A DNA stretch of 64,000 nucleotides from Phyto melanocephala (GCA_941918925.1 OW799236.1:16715474-16779473); one strand, 5' to 3'. Counted from the stretch's first letter, positions 22,533 to 33,790 are shown. Translations and numbers: made by a program. Notes: generated by a model from the sequence alone, not told the origin.

Positions 22533-24217
22533 TATTATATTTTAAATTTTTAAATTATAGGCTATAAGTTCAATGTGATAACGACAAGAATATTTTAAGG
22601 AAAAATTAGTCATCCGATACTAGCTGAGTGGAACGCATTTTCGAAACCAGCTACGGTTTCATCATCAGCACTCTTTTGATCAGAACTACAGGTGTTGTAT
22701 GTAAATATCAACTATTTAACTCAGTAATGTATTGAAAATTGAAATAAAGAATTATTTGTTCTAATTGATTTCATGTTATATCAAATACATATCATTGAGT
22801 TAGTACGAAATTTACCAACATCTGTTTTTCCTGTATTCTTTTTTGCACGTCATTACCACAGTTTTAATGTTTGCCTTTAGCTTAAGATGTCGCTAAAGCA
22901 ATTTTTTTGCAATTATGCAGTTGTATTATATATGAGAAGCCGCAGAACAAAAGGTGCTTTTTCGCTCATTTCAAATTTTTGGGAAATTGAGATTTATTTT
23001 TTTCGCCACTTTAAAAAACTGCAAGAACCTGCAAATGCTAACAAGTATTTTACTTATCTACAGATGCATCTAACTGTCATAAGTCACCCTATTAAATATT
23101 AAGGATGTTTGATATAATTCCATTTTTATTTCGGAAAAAGCACCTTTTGTAAAAAAGAAAGCAAAAAAGCACCTTTTGTTAAAAAAGTAAAAGAGCACGT
23201 TCTGTTAATAGAAGGAAAAAGTATATTTTGTAATGCGAATACACATAAATGACGATAAAATTTTGACTGAATGTGGTTAAACCTGATCTAATATATTAAA
23301 AAATGTTAAATTAAGTATATAATTTTTGTCGTTTTATTAAATAAAATTACAACTTAAACATTTCTTTCTTAGCCTTAAATTAAATACATATAAAATTTGT
23401 TAAAGTTAAACTCTTGTTCCAACATCTTCTTCTAGGCAAGAACATCCAACATTTTCGTCTATTGAATCCTCCATACCTTTATCCTGGTTATACAAAATGT
23501 TCTTGTACCAAAATAATGACTGATTTTCACTCCAGTCTTTACCAAACTGTTTTATTAAAAGACTTTCCACAAAGACTTTAACATCTGATTAATTTTACTT
23601 TAACTGTAGTTTGGTTTGATCATTAAAGTAAAAAGTGAAACTACACAAAGATTATGGAAAAGAACCTTTTGATAAAAAATAATCAAAAAAGCACCTTTTG
23701 ATAAAAAATAATCAAAAAAGCACCTTTTGTTAAGCATAAATTTTTTAGAACCCATTTACTTTGTAAAAAAAAATAATAATAATGCAAACTTGATTGTTTC
23801 TACAAGACTTCAACCTAAATATTATAAAAATACCAAAAAACCAATTTGTCGCGAAATGCGAAAAAGCACCTTTTGTTCTGCGGCTCCTCATATATGTCAC
23901 ATGCTTTAAACAAGATGGTATTAGTTTTAACAATGTTCATTTTACACCAAGCCAATGTGTTTTTTTGTTGTATTTTTTAAATCAATTAGAACAAATAATT
24001 CTTTATTTCAATTTCCAATACATTACTGAGTTAAATAGTTGATATTTACATACAACACCTGTAGTACTGATCAAAAGAGTGCTGATGATGAAACCGTAGC
24101 TGGTTTCGAAAATGCATTCCACTCAGCTAGTATCGGATGACTAATTTTTCCTTAAAATATTCTTGTCGTTATCACATTGAACTTATAGCCTATAATTTAA
24201 AAATTTAAAATATAATA
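22533..24217. mobile_element. Foldback element with ~240-bp inverted arms
   Basis: Left arm 22533-22782 and right arm 23980-24217 are inverted copies at an estimated 95% or better by eye (for example agtcatccgatactagctga at the left and its complement at the right). A second inverted block pairs 22926-22965 with 23855-23895. The loop holds many copies of AAAGCACCTTTTG (about 23137, 23166, 23690 and 23718, plus variants). Both arms can be read YMRSRRTKGAFS in short frames, which is expected of any inverted repeat. No transposase was seen. A degenerate single arm lies at 33700-33790. Confidence 0.75.
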
Positions 24218-24377
24218 CAAATTGAAAAAAGTTCATAAAAATTAAAATACAACTTTTGCTAATTGGCATGTGTTAGTTATTTATAAAATAAATTTAACCA
24301 TCATTAGCTCTTTGTACATTTTCAAATATTTGATGATTCCTACAAGTTTCCCGTTCAATCCTTTTGCAACACAACAC

Positions 24378-24402
<25 letters not shown>
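24378..24402. repeat. poly-T tract (25 T)
   Basis: Homopolymer run. No retroposon body was recognised beside it. Confidence 0.9.
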
Positions 24403-24408
<6 letters not shown>

Positions 24409-24607
24409 CCTTATGTAAACAAATAACTGCAATAATATATACAATCATAGCAAAAATACTTTTTGATTTAAACGTAGTATTAAACTATCATAGTGACTTG
24501 CCTCGAGCAAAGGTCAATAGAGTATTGGATTGTGTACTTGTCAAAAGACACATACAAATGACAACCCTGCAGATAATATTGTACTACGGGGTAAATTTTA
24601 GCTGAAT

Positions 24608-25668
24608 GGGTGATCGATTATTCGACTTTTTTAAGAAACCGGTTTGAAATTTAAAATTAAAAAAAACCGGTTGCAATTTTGAAAATTGAGAAAAAACCGA
24701 TTAACCGGTTCGAATATATAAAACATAATATTAAAAAAAAAAATTAAAAAATATTGTAAAAAAAGATTATAATAAAAATTATATCTAAATATCAAATTTT
24801 TGCAGTTTATATACATAATAACGCAATAACTGACATGAATGCAGTTGACTGATTTCGTTTTAATTAGTTGAATTTAAGGACAATACTTACTCTTTACAAG
24901 TAAAATAAATAAATACAATAAATAAATACAATAAATTAATACATAAATAAATAAAACTTTTATATGTCTGTTAAAAATTTTTGTATCTTATTCTGTACAT
25001 TTTTAAAAGTTAAATAGATGTTTTAAACTAATATGCACTAACGTATTTTGCTTGAAATGATTTCTGTAATTTGAAATACCTTTTCAAGGCTAGGGAGAAA
25101 ATCTTTAAAAATTTATTTTAAAAATTGTTTCTTATACCCCTGACAGATATACAAATATAGGCATAAACTAGTTTTTTCGGTGGTTTAATTGAAATTTAAG
25201 TTGACAGACACTCAATGCCATTAATTAAAATAAGGATCTGGAAGGAGAGATTATTGGGTTTTCTTAATTGTAACTACACTTTTTACCTAAAAGTGATCGA
25301 TCAGCTAAGTTTATGCTTCAATTACATTTAACTTTTAACATTAGGTTTATATTATTTAAAAAAATAATATTTAAGCTCAATTTTTTTTCTTATTTTGCAT
25401 TTGTTTTTTAAACAACAAATAAATTTCATACAATATTATGGAAGAATATTTAATAGTTTTTATTTTTTGATTTTGGAAACTTTTCGCGTACTAAATATTG
25501 GTTACAAAGATATATGAAACTAAACTTAAAAAAATAAAAAACCGGCTTTTTCGGTTAAAAAAAACCGGTGTATTCGATATTCGAAAAATCAACATTTAGA
25601 AAAAACCGCCAGCTGAAAGAGGAAAAAAACCGGGTTTTCCACCGGTTGCAAAACCGAGTCGATCACCC
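24608..25668. mobile_element. AACCGG-rich element with inverted ends, full copy
   Basis: Ends: gggtgatcgattattcgact at the left; reversed right end gggtgatcgactcggttttg. Both subterminal zones are packed with AACCGG and its complement CCGGTT (about ten within 130 bases at the left end and 130 at the right). The 0.8-kb middle is AT-rich with no open frame. A short copy is at 38646-38880. The lack of a transposase means it is non-autonomous. I do not recognise the family. Confidence 0.65.
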
Positions 25669-26216
25669 TACTATTTACAACATGGTCCTATGTAATGCAG
25701 TCATGGACCATATCATTGTAGTTAAACGACAAGTGTTCGTGTTTTAACGATAACATATATTGTTGTCAAGACGTGTATAATGGTCGTGTAGGTAGGCTCC
25801 ATCGACAAGTGACAAAGAGTAGTTTTGGGAGTACTCCGGTGGGTTATATGGTCCAGCGCTAGGACTTCGTAATGTAAATCTACATTCTCTCCATACATTT
25901 AGATGATTTTTGGATTAGTCCTAGTCTATTACAGAGTATATTTTACATGCGTGTTTGGGCAAATCGCGCTATCTGCAGGGAAATTATTTACATATACATA
26001 CATGCATATAAGTAGTCAGCATTGGCGTAACTAAACCATTCACTCACAGAAAATAATGTTTAAGCTTTGTTACCCCCACAAAAATTTGTAAGCCACGCCA
26101 ATGCCCGTCAAATGCTTGTAACAGAACATATTTACTTACGAAAGAGTTAGAATAAATCGACGCTGGCATTTAAGCGCAATATTTCAAAAATGTTCAGAGA
26201 AAATCATTGTAAAAGA
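25669..26216. other. Unique-like DNA with a short inverted repeat
   Basis: Less AT-biased than average (25740-25990). It contains an inverted pair GCATTGGCGT (26019-26028) and ACGCCAATGC (26095-26104) that may bound an 86-bp MITE. Nothing else was recognised. Confidence 0.4.
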
Positions 26217-27872
26217 AACAAGTAAGAGCACTATATTCGGCTGTGCCGAATCTTTTATACCCACCACCAATTTTGTGTACATTTAAAGCACAATATTTAT
26301 TGTTTTGCTAACCATTATGGAAAAATATCTTTATAAAAAAACATGTATCACTTTGTTTGTAGAGGGTAGTTAAATTTTAAGGGCTCATGTTGAAGGTGAA
26401 CTACACCTAGTCTTTAAATTAGTTTTCTGCATTTCACTTGACATTTCTCAATCTCAAAATAACTCAATTTGATCCGTGGAAAGATACGCAAATGAGCAAC
26501 GCGTTAAAGTTATTCAGGTTTTTTTTTTAAATGGGTGTTCAAATCAAAATGCATTTTGTGCACTTCGTAATTCTTTGATCAACATAATCGTTCAAATTCG
26601 TCCACGATCGGGAGAATTGTAAAAAATATTTAAATTTCTACAAAACAGGTCTGTATAAAATGTTTGAAAATCTGTGAATGCATTCTTAGTTCGTTGAATG
26701 GGAACCATTGCTGGTTTTTGCGATAGTGTGGCAAAAGAGCAGTCAACCTCGACTCATCATCATGCCTAACAATTGAGAATCAACATTGCGCCAAAGATGG
26801 GGGGGGCCATAATTTCAAAAAGAAATAATAATAATTTCCTAAATTATTTGTGTTTTATTTAAATTAAACATCGGTCCTTAAAATTTAACCACCCTTTATA
26901 ACTTCGATATGCTACTAAAATGCTTTTGTAAATGTAGTCTTTCAATGAAAGTGGGCATTAAAGTAGGCGTGTCAATAAAGTTTCTGCTAATAAATACAAC
27001 TTAGATATTTCAATATAGTCCTATATTTTCCCAAAAACTTTGTCAATAGAAAAATTACATGAATTTAAGATAAACCGTTATATGGGAGATATGCGTTAAA
27101 GTGGGCGTGTCACCTTAACTTTTTACGTTAAGGTATTTCAATATAGTTCTGTATTATTCCAAAATCTTTATTAATAGAGAAATTATATGAATTTTAGGTA
27201 AAACGTTATATGGGAGGTGGGCGTAAAAGTGGGCGTGGCACATTGATTTTCCGTTAAAAAAAAGCGCTTCACCAAAAAGCAAAGTGTGCAAAATTTCAGG
27301 GTCGTACATCCAATTTTGTTGCTTTTATGACGTTTTTGTTTTTAAATATACTGAAAAATACACTGTGCGGTATAAATTTTCGTACATTTTGATCGATAAC
27401 TCCTCTCCTAATGCATAGATTTAGATAATTTTCTTGGAAAAATATTGGTTTTACTCAGGAAATATATATTCGAAGTTTCATGAGTCTACGTTGATCCGTT
27501 TGGACACAATTCTATTTTATTCGATGTTCGAAGTACACGGTTTTTTCGACCTACTCTTGCTTTTCGAGCTATAACTCTGTTCCTTATATTCCGATTTAGA
27601 CCATTTTCAATACCAAATAAACCTTGTCTAAAAGAAAGATTCTGGCAAAATTTGAGCCCTTTAGCTATTTTGGTGCGACCTCTATCGTGTTTTGAAGAGA
27701 CGGACAGACGGACAGACGGACAGACGGACGGACATAGCTAGATCGTTATAAAATCAAACCCCGATTCAGAATATATATACTTTATGTGGTCTAAAATGGA
27801 TATTTCGATGTTTTACAGACGGAATGACAAAATGAATATACCCCCACCATTTTTTTGGTGGCGGGTATAAAA
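26217..27872 (+). mobile_element. Composite mini-me-like element (long copy 2)
   Basis: Same opener (aacaagtaagagcactatat) and same terminal hairpin end (CACCATTTTTTTGGTGgcgg) as 5597-7690, with high similarity throughout. It carries the mariner insertion at the same internal site (26362-26896). It has two instead of three internal ggtgggcg/gggcgtgt units, which explains most of its shorter length. The proto-microsatellite is at 27700-27735. No coding capacity. Confidence 0.75.
26362..26896 (+). mobile_element. Mariner-derived element nested in mini-me, copy 2
   Basis: Inverted ends gagggtagttaaattttaag and tccttaaaatttaaccaccc are flanked by TA (26360-26361 and 26897-26898). The interior aligns with 5742-6342 but lacks about 65 bases near its right end. 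It carries the same transposase N-terminal remnant. Confidence 0.65.
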
Positions 27873-28289
27873 ACGCTTAACGCTTGTTAACAAAGGGAAA
27901 CGGGAAATCTGTAATAAAGAAAATTTTTATTAATTAATTAATTAAACTTATTAGTAATTTTACAATTTATGTGAAATATTTTCTTTTTCGTACTATATTT
28001 TACGTAATTCTTGGAGAACTTTAGTTCCTTGCTCTTAAAATTTTTAAATGAAGCACATTAAAGGCAACCCTCATACAAGACAGTACGCGATTTCCTACAG
28101 AGCTAAAAAATTTCTTTATATTTATTAAAAAAAATAAGTTTTTTTCCGTAAATTAAATTTCAGAACTCAAACATTTACTATATTTATGTAAGAACAGGTT
28201 TTTCTCCGTAATTGAAAATGTCAACAAATCTTCAAAATGACTCAGGTCTCAGTGTCATTTAAAATATGAACCATATTGTTATAGATTAT
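27873..28289. other. AT-rich DNA, no feature recognised
   Basis: Includes ATTAATTAATTAATTAA near 27930. No family motif. Confidence 0.5.
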
Positions 28290-28830
28290 TCCATCATAAT
28301 AAAATATTTTTATTTATTTATTGTCTCCTTGCACAGCAAGACTAAGTCTTATAATTATAGCGCAGGAATTTGAAATTGTTTGGAATTTCCCAAAACAAAT
28401 AAAAATAATTAAATAGGAATTTTTTAAAATTAATTGCATTGCTATTTGTTTGTTGATTATATGGAAGAGTATTCCAAAGACGAAAAGCATTTATGAAAAA
28501 CTGCCACTCAGAAACGAGACAACGAAATTTCGGAATTATTCGAATTTTGCATCTAGATGATCTAGCAAGACGAATATTTTGAAATAAAAATTTTGGCTCT
28601 TCAGTGTAAAAAATTTTTTAAAGGAAAATTAGTGTTCTTATCTCTAAAAAATTTTCAAATGATACTCCATAGAGATTTTTTGAAAAAGATGGCACTTGAT
28701 CACGTTGCCTTAGACCATAAGCATATCGTACAATATTATATTACAACACTTCGAACTTCTTCTTACTTAGGAAATCACAACTTGAAAATAATTCACAACC
28801 ATAAGTCAGACTATGAACCATATGTTAAGA
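28290..28830 (-). mobile_element. CR1/Jockey-like LINE RT C-terminal fragment
   Basis: On the minus strand, with a few breaks: IVRYAYGLRQRDQVPSFSKN (about 28670-28730), FLEIRTLIFL, TEEPKFLFQNIRLARSSRCK (about 28550-28605) and FRCLVSEWQFFINAFRLWNT (about 28460-28530), then LPYNQQ and INFKKFLF. This is the usual post-RT tail of CR1/Jockey-type LINEs (RYxYxLxRxDHV..., RxxxxxSExxFFxxAxxLWNxLP). One or two frameshifts only, so it is younger than most LINE pieces here. The catalytic RT region is missing. Confidence 0.65.
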
Positions 28831-29030
28831 AAACTTCCTGATAACTTTTTGTTTTATTTACAATCAACGTTGTGTGTTTTGGTTGTACTAGCCTGTAGAT
28901 TTAAATCCTCTTTGTGGCTATGAAAATAATATTTCTTTTAAATTTTTTTATATTAAATTTTTTCATATTAAAATTTTTTTCACTTAAAAAATAAACAAAT
29001 TTACAAGTTTTTTGATTGAAAAAAATTTTT

Positions 29031-29790
29031 GCAAAATTTCAGAGTCTTACATCTAGTTTTGTCAGTTTTATTACCTCTTAAATATACCGAAAAAGACACT
29101 GTGCGATATAAATTTTCGTACATTTTGATCCATAACTTCTTTAGAACTAAATAGATGTAGGATCTCATTCAAAACGAACCACTCGCTCTCATACTCAAAG
29201 AGAATGAGATTGTGAGTGACTTACGTTGCTAAACTTTGAATCCATCGCTAGATGTCAGTCTTGTTGCGGTTGCCAAACGAAGTAGTCAAAAATAACAACG
29301 TAAATAAATAAATTAAAAGACATTTTTCCCTGTAAACTAAGGCTTGGTTTTATTTAAAAGGCAATACAATTCTACATAGATTTGAGCAATTTTTAGGAAA
29401 AGATATATGTTTTACTCAAGATATAAGAAGTTTCATCGCTCTACGTCCTTGCGTTTAGACACAATTGCATTTTATTCGGTGTTGGAAGGATATTGTTTTT
29501 TTTACCTACTCTCGCATTACAACCTATAACTTCCATCTTAATATTCCGCTTTAGCCTATTTTCAATACCAAACAAACAAACAAAATGTGAGCCCCCTAAC
29601 TTTTACGGTTTTATCTCTATCGTGCTTTCAACAGACGGACATACGGACAGACATACCTAGATCGTCATAAAATGAAGCCAGGACTCAAAAAGTATATACT
29701 TTCTAAAATGTTTAAAATTTCGATGTGTTACAAACCGAATGACAACATGAATATACCCCCACATCATTTTTTTTGGTGGTGGGTATAAAA
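29031..29790 (+). mobile_element. Mini-me-like element, 5'-truncated, with LTR inside
   Basis: Matches the last 600 bases of 5597-7690, from gcaaaatttcagagtc to the terminal CATTTTTTTTGGTGgtggg hairpin. It is interrupted at 29156 by a 221-bp LTR-like insertion. The proto-microsatellite is short (CAGACGGACATACGGACAGA). Confidence 0.7.
29156..29376. mobile_element. Solo LTR, gypsy-type
   Basis: A 221-bp insertion in the mini-me, starting TGTAGGATC and ending AATTCTACA (TG...CA with short inverted ends). It is flanked by the 4-bp direct repeat TAGA (29152-29155 and 29377-29380). The undisturbed mini-me copies have a single TAGA at this site (gcatagattt), which supports the insertion. The right half has AATAAA-like A-rich sequence. 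A 4-bp duplication fits Ty3/gypsy-type elements. No internal region remains, as expected after LTR-LTR recombination. Confidence 0.65.
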
Positions 29791-31273
29791 ATGTGACACC
29801 CATTGGCGTATAAGTATTATAAAATTAAACTTTGTTTTGAACCTTAGGGTTCATCCCCATTTTCAAAGCTAAAATCTTTGTCAATTTTCATCCTTCACAT
29901 CTTCAATTTTAAACTAGAGTTAAATTAAAACTCAACTATAACCAGACCATTATGCATTTTAATAACAAATCCTTTCTCTAATACTCACCTTTATGTTATT
30001 AAAAATCTAACAAGTCAAACGCTTGCCATTTTTTTTTTCTCACCCTACATTCACCTAAATAAATTTTACCAAACGAGTAAGAAAATAAAAAGAAATCAGC
30101 AGCATTAAAACTTTCCACTCAAGCGTAAAACTGTTATTTTTAAGTAGAATATTTCTAGCATCTTTGCGTTGGCAAAAAATTGCAGGAAAACTATTTTTCT
30201 TATTTATGTTAGAGCTCTTTTCTTATTGTCTTGTTTGTGTTAGAAAAACTTACACACACAGAGGTATCATCCATACACATACACACTTTTCTGAAAAAAA
30301 AAAGAAAAATTATGTTTGTTTATTCATTGTGCTGAACAGGGCAAATTAAAAAAAAAATAAAGAAACGAAACAAAAGAAGGAAGGTTTACAGGATGCTTAT
30401 GAAAGGATTATTATACATAAATACACACTTATATGAGTTTTTTTTTTGGGTTTTTTGTATTACGTACTATTTTATTATTGCCAAGGTATAGAGCGTAAAA
30501 TGATTTAAAAGATGGTTGCAATATATTTGTTTTAAGTAGAGTATAAAATTTACAATAAATATTCAATATTGTTGCAGACGGCAAAAAAAAAAGAAGAAGC
30601 AAATTGTGCAGCATTTTAAATATACCAAATGAAGATAATTTAACATTATTTGTTAGAAAAAAAAATGAGATTATAAAGTATAATATAATGTGATAAAATA
30701 TGAAATAAATTGTCAAAATAAAAAAAGACTTGTTTAGAAGAGTTATTACGATTTTCTCCTTATTTTAATTTATTACTTTTTTATTTTTTTTTATTTTAAA
30801 AATTTGTAACATTAGAATTTGTTATTTTCTACCTAGTAGTGGTCATGACTTGCAAAAATATACTTTATTTATTTATGTATAAAAAACTAAAAAAAAAATA
30901 TTCTGAACTGTTCCATATAAAATATGATAAATTAGTTTGGTTCACCAACAATGCAGTGGCAGCAAAAAAATAACAATAATAACAATACAATATTTACATA
31001 AAAATATGCACAAATACAGATGTACATATATACACTCATGCACTAAATAAAACAAAATCAAGACAAATAAATACTCACCACGGATGGAAATCATGGTACA
31101 ATTGTACTTTTTATGGTAAATTTTTGACCTTGTAGGTACCGTGGTATTGCCGCGAGCTACTTGGTACAATTTCGAAACTTTTCCATGTTCTCTTTAGTTT
31201 TGTTTGTGTGTGATTTATCTTATTCTGTCAGCTTCTCTGTTTCTGTTGCCATGCTGTCGTCAAAACGAACTCG
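29791..31273. other. AT-rich DNA, no feature recognised
   Basis: Long A/T runs around 30340, 30590 and 30770. The frames at 30164-30349, 30429-30716 and 30942-31169 show low-complexity hydrophobic translations without motifs. Confidence 0.5.
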
Positions 31274-31373
31274 TGTACCAGGTGGTGTCAAGTCTGCAAC
31301 ATCAAAATCTGCCTAGTACTATATTGCAAACTTTTTACAAAAATCACCTCTTAATTTGGCACCACCTGGTACA
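31274..31373. repeat. Inverted repeat, 18-bp arms
   Basis: TGTACCAGGTGGTGTCAA at 31274-31291 pairs with TTGGCACCACCTGGTACA at 31356-31373 (17 of 18). Spacer is 64 bases. It may be a small foldback/MITE or a cruciform-prone site. Nothing codes across it. Confidence 0.6.
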
Positions 31374-31429
31374 TGAAATCGCCTTGGCTGTTGTTATATG
31401 TATTTTATTTTAATTATGATTCGGAAGCA

Positions 31430-31910
31430 TGTAAGGTGGACCTTAATAATGAAGTACTTAAATGGTTTGATTAGATTACTCCAGAATAATTTATTATGGG
31501 AGAAACAAATTCAGTATTACCTCTTCTGGTGGAAATGTTTTTACACGAACAAAGAAACTTTGAGGCAATAAATAATCAATACAGAGCAAGAGCCGATGTG
31601 ATTGAACTGATATCACACAAAGATTTAAATTATTCCTATTTTTGGTCTAAAGTATCACAGACGAAAAATTAATTAATTGGGTTCATGTTTCCAGATATTT
31701 CAAGAATTGTAAAAGGAATTCTGTCTATTTCACACTCCTCGTCGAACGAGTTGTTTCTTTTCAAACCCTAATTAAAACAAAGGAAAGAAATAGACTACAC
31801 GTTTCTACTGTTTCAAATTTGATAAAAAAAAAAAAAGATTTATTGAAGTCAACAAATTTTTGTTGCTTTAATTTTAAAATAACAGAAAATTTATTATCTA
31901 AAAGTATTTA
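31430..31910 (+). mobile_element. hAT-like transposase C-terminus, broken
   Basis: Across frameshifts: FPDISRIVKGILSISHSSS (about 31690-31745), then TLIKTKERNRLHVSTVSNLI (about 31766-31825) and FCCFNFKITENLL (about 31858-31896). This resembles the hAT dimerisation region: FPxLxxxARxxLxIPHSNAxxERxFS, then TKxRNRLxxxTVSxLI, then a Cys-rich CCxxF end. The run of A within the third block is a frameshift. Only the C-terminus is visible; no inverted-repeat ends were found. Confidence 0.5.
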
Positions 31911-32805
31911 ATAAAAAAAAATTGTTAAATAACCGATCTCTACGTATGTACCTATGAATGTAATATTTAATATTTTGTATTGTATACTTCTGAATTTTTA
32001 TACACATTTTTATTAAGTTTTTGTTTTTATTAATAAGTATTTCAAAAATGGTACCTTCATTCCCTAAAAAGTACATTTTGTTTTCATACTTGGTACAAAA
32101 TCAAAAAAGCCATTTTCCTTCCCTGATACTCACACAGACTCCAACAAAATAAACACAAAAACAAACTTACGAACTTTAGCCCTCCATTTTAATTTTTTAC
32201 TTTTAGTGAAATAAATTGTAGTTTTAAATAATAAAAAAAAATATTAAAGAAAAATTAAATACAAATAAAAAAAAACACAAAAAATATAAGAAAAATTACA
32301 AATAAAATGTTGTTGTTGTTCAAGTATTTTACTAAATTAATACGACAGCCTATAGCTGTGTTAGATTTTATCCGTTTATTAGCGATAATTAATTTGGTTG
32401 CAAACTCATGTTTGGCATATTGTTAACACACATGTACATTTTCATTATTTTTATGTTACTCTTTTAGCTAATTGGCTTATTAGACTATTTACAATGTATA
32501 TTTTTGTGTATGCATGTTTGTTCTTAACATAAGTATTCCCCAGCAACCCAAAAACTGCGGTTCCTAAGTAGATTCTATAGGGTTCTTGTTGGTAAATATT
32601 AGCGTGAAAGAAGATATAATGGTACTACTTTAAAACTAAGATAAAATAAGCAACCTTAACATAATAGGGGGCCAGTTACTTAACTAAACAACTAAATGTT
32701 ATAAATGTTCAAAGGATGCTTTTAATAACTTTTAGAGGAAGTATGTCATAAAATACCGTGTAACTTATAGAAAATGTTTGGTTATAATGTAATGAGGACC
32801 GCTAT
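31911..32805. other. AT-rich DNA, no feature recognised
   Basis: Plain A/T-rich sequence. GGTACC/GGTACA words around 32050-32092 echo those at 31090-31170, without clear structure. Confidence 0.5.
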
Positions 32806-33303
32806 ATGATATTGATGGTCACAGGTAGAAAGGCCCTAAGTCATATATTTTATGAAATCGCATTTTTCAGTGATCCCAACACAAGTAATAGAATTACACG
32901 TCGACACAAAAGTTTAATGCGATAATATCAAAAATAACAGTTTTCTAGCAATTTTACGTAACGAAATTATATTAGCGGAAATCACCCTTCGTTGTAAACA
33001 TATCATGCAAATGTTGCAGATCTTGCACGTCTAGTATATAATCTATTGCAAACGTTGCTTTTGAAAATTTCCAACTGTTTTTAGTATTGGAAATAAGTGC
33101 TTGTATGGGAAATGTTTAGTGTATATTGTTTTTGTGGTGTTGCAACGTTAAGAATATAAACTAGAGTTGCAAGATCAGCAACATTTGCATGATCTGTCTG
33201 CAACGCTATTATGATAATGCAGTTTCTATTACGTGTTTGCCTTCTCCTGTAAAGTAACAATTATTTGAGTTAGGACCTTCCTACCTGTGGTCAACGATAT
33301 TCT
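32806..33303. mobile_element. Foldback MITE, palindromic through its length
   Basis: The ends pair: 32806-32843 (tatgatattgatggtcacag and on) with 33266-33303 reversed, about 80%. Inner arms pair better: 32993-33062 (atcatgcaaatgttgcagat) with 33142-33208 reversed (atcatgcaaatgttgctgat). A loop of about 80 bases lies at 33063-33141. No coding capacity. No target duplication was determined. Confidence 0.65.
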
Positions 33304-33334
33304 CTGTAATCGTGATAAGTCTACGCAAATAATT

Positions 33335-33660
33335 TATAATTATTTTTATTTATTTATTACTATTTTTATTTTTATTTAAAACCATAGAGCCAGGGTATCC
33401 CACGATGGTTCATAATCCGTAAGTCGACCTATACCTTCATATAGGAAGTCGGAGCTGAACGCCAAAAATATTATTTTTAAAAGTTTTGCTGAGGTTAATT
33501 AAGACTCCGAGTAACTATAGCGCGGCTCCGCTAACCGACGCCTTGCAATTAACCAATGCGAGAGTGAGATGCAAAACTCTCGAAATCCGATAAAAAGGTT
33601 CGGCCTGATTGTCTTTATTCAACAACGATAACGACAATGACGCGCGATATGAAAATTTTA
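33335..33660 (-). mobile_element. GC-rich retroposon with A-rich tail, unidentified
   Basis: On the minus strand a moderately GC-rich body (33390-33660) ends in ctggctctatggttttaaat and runs into an A-rich tail of AAATAAAAATAAAAATAG type (33335-33380). Body plus 3' A-rich tail is the layout of a SINE or short LINE copy. No polymerase III boxes or LINE motif were recognised. The blocks ggagccgcgctatagttact and gcattggttaattgcaaggc would make good search queries. Confidence 0.4.
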
Positions 33661-33699
33661 AAATAAAATATAATTGAGCAAATTATTACCACCAATATA

Positions 33700-33790
33700 A
33701 TATGATGTCTTTACTGGTTTCAAAAATGCATTTTACTCGGTTAATATTGAAATAATTTTTAAATTTTCTTAAATATTTATAATTCAATAT
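33700..33790. repeat. Solo arm of the 22.5-kb foldback, degenerate
   Basis: actggtttcaaaaatgcatt and the following sequence align with the right arm at 24100-24170 (gctggtttcgaaaatgcatt...). Similarity fades on both sides. Confidence 0.5.

Noticed and set aside
22887..23933. A pair of related genes encoding MRSRRTKGAFS
   Set aside because: The identity is a by-product of the inverted arms of the foldback. The frames diverge at once outside the arm.
28593..28841. Plus-strand frame of 82 residues
   Set aside because: Antisense of the CR1/Jockey-like LINE, whose motifs are on the minus strand.
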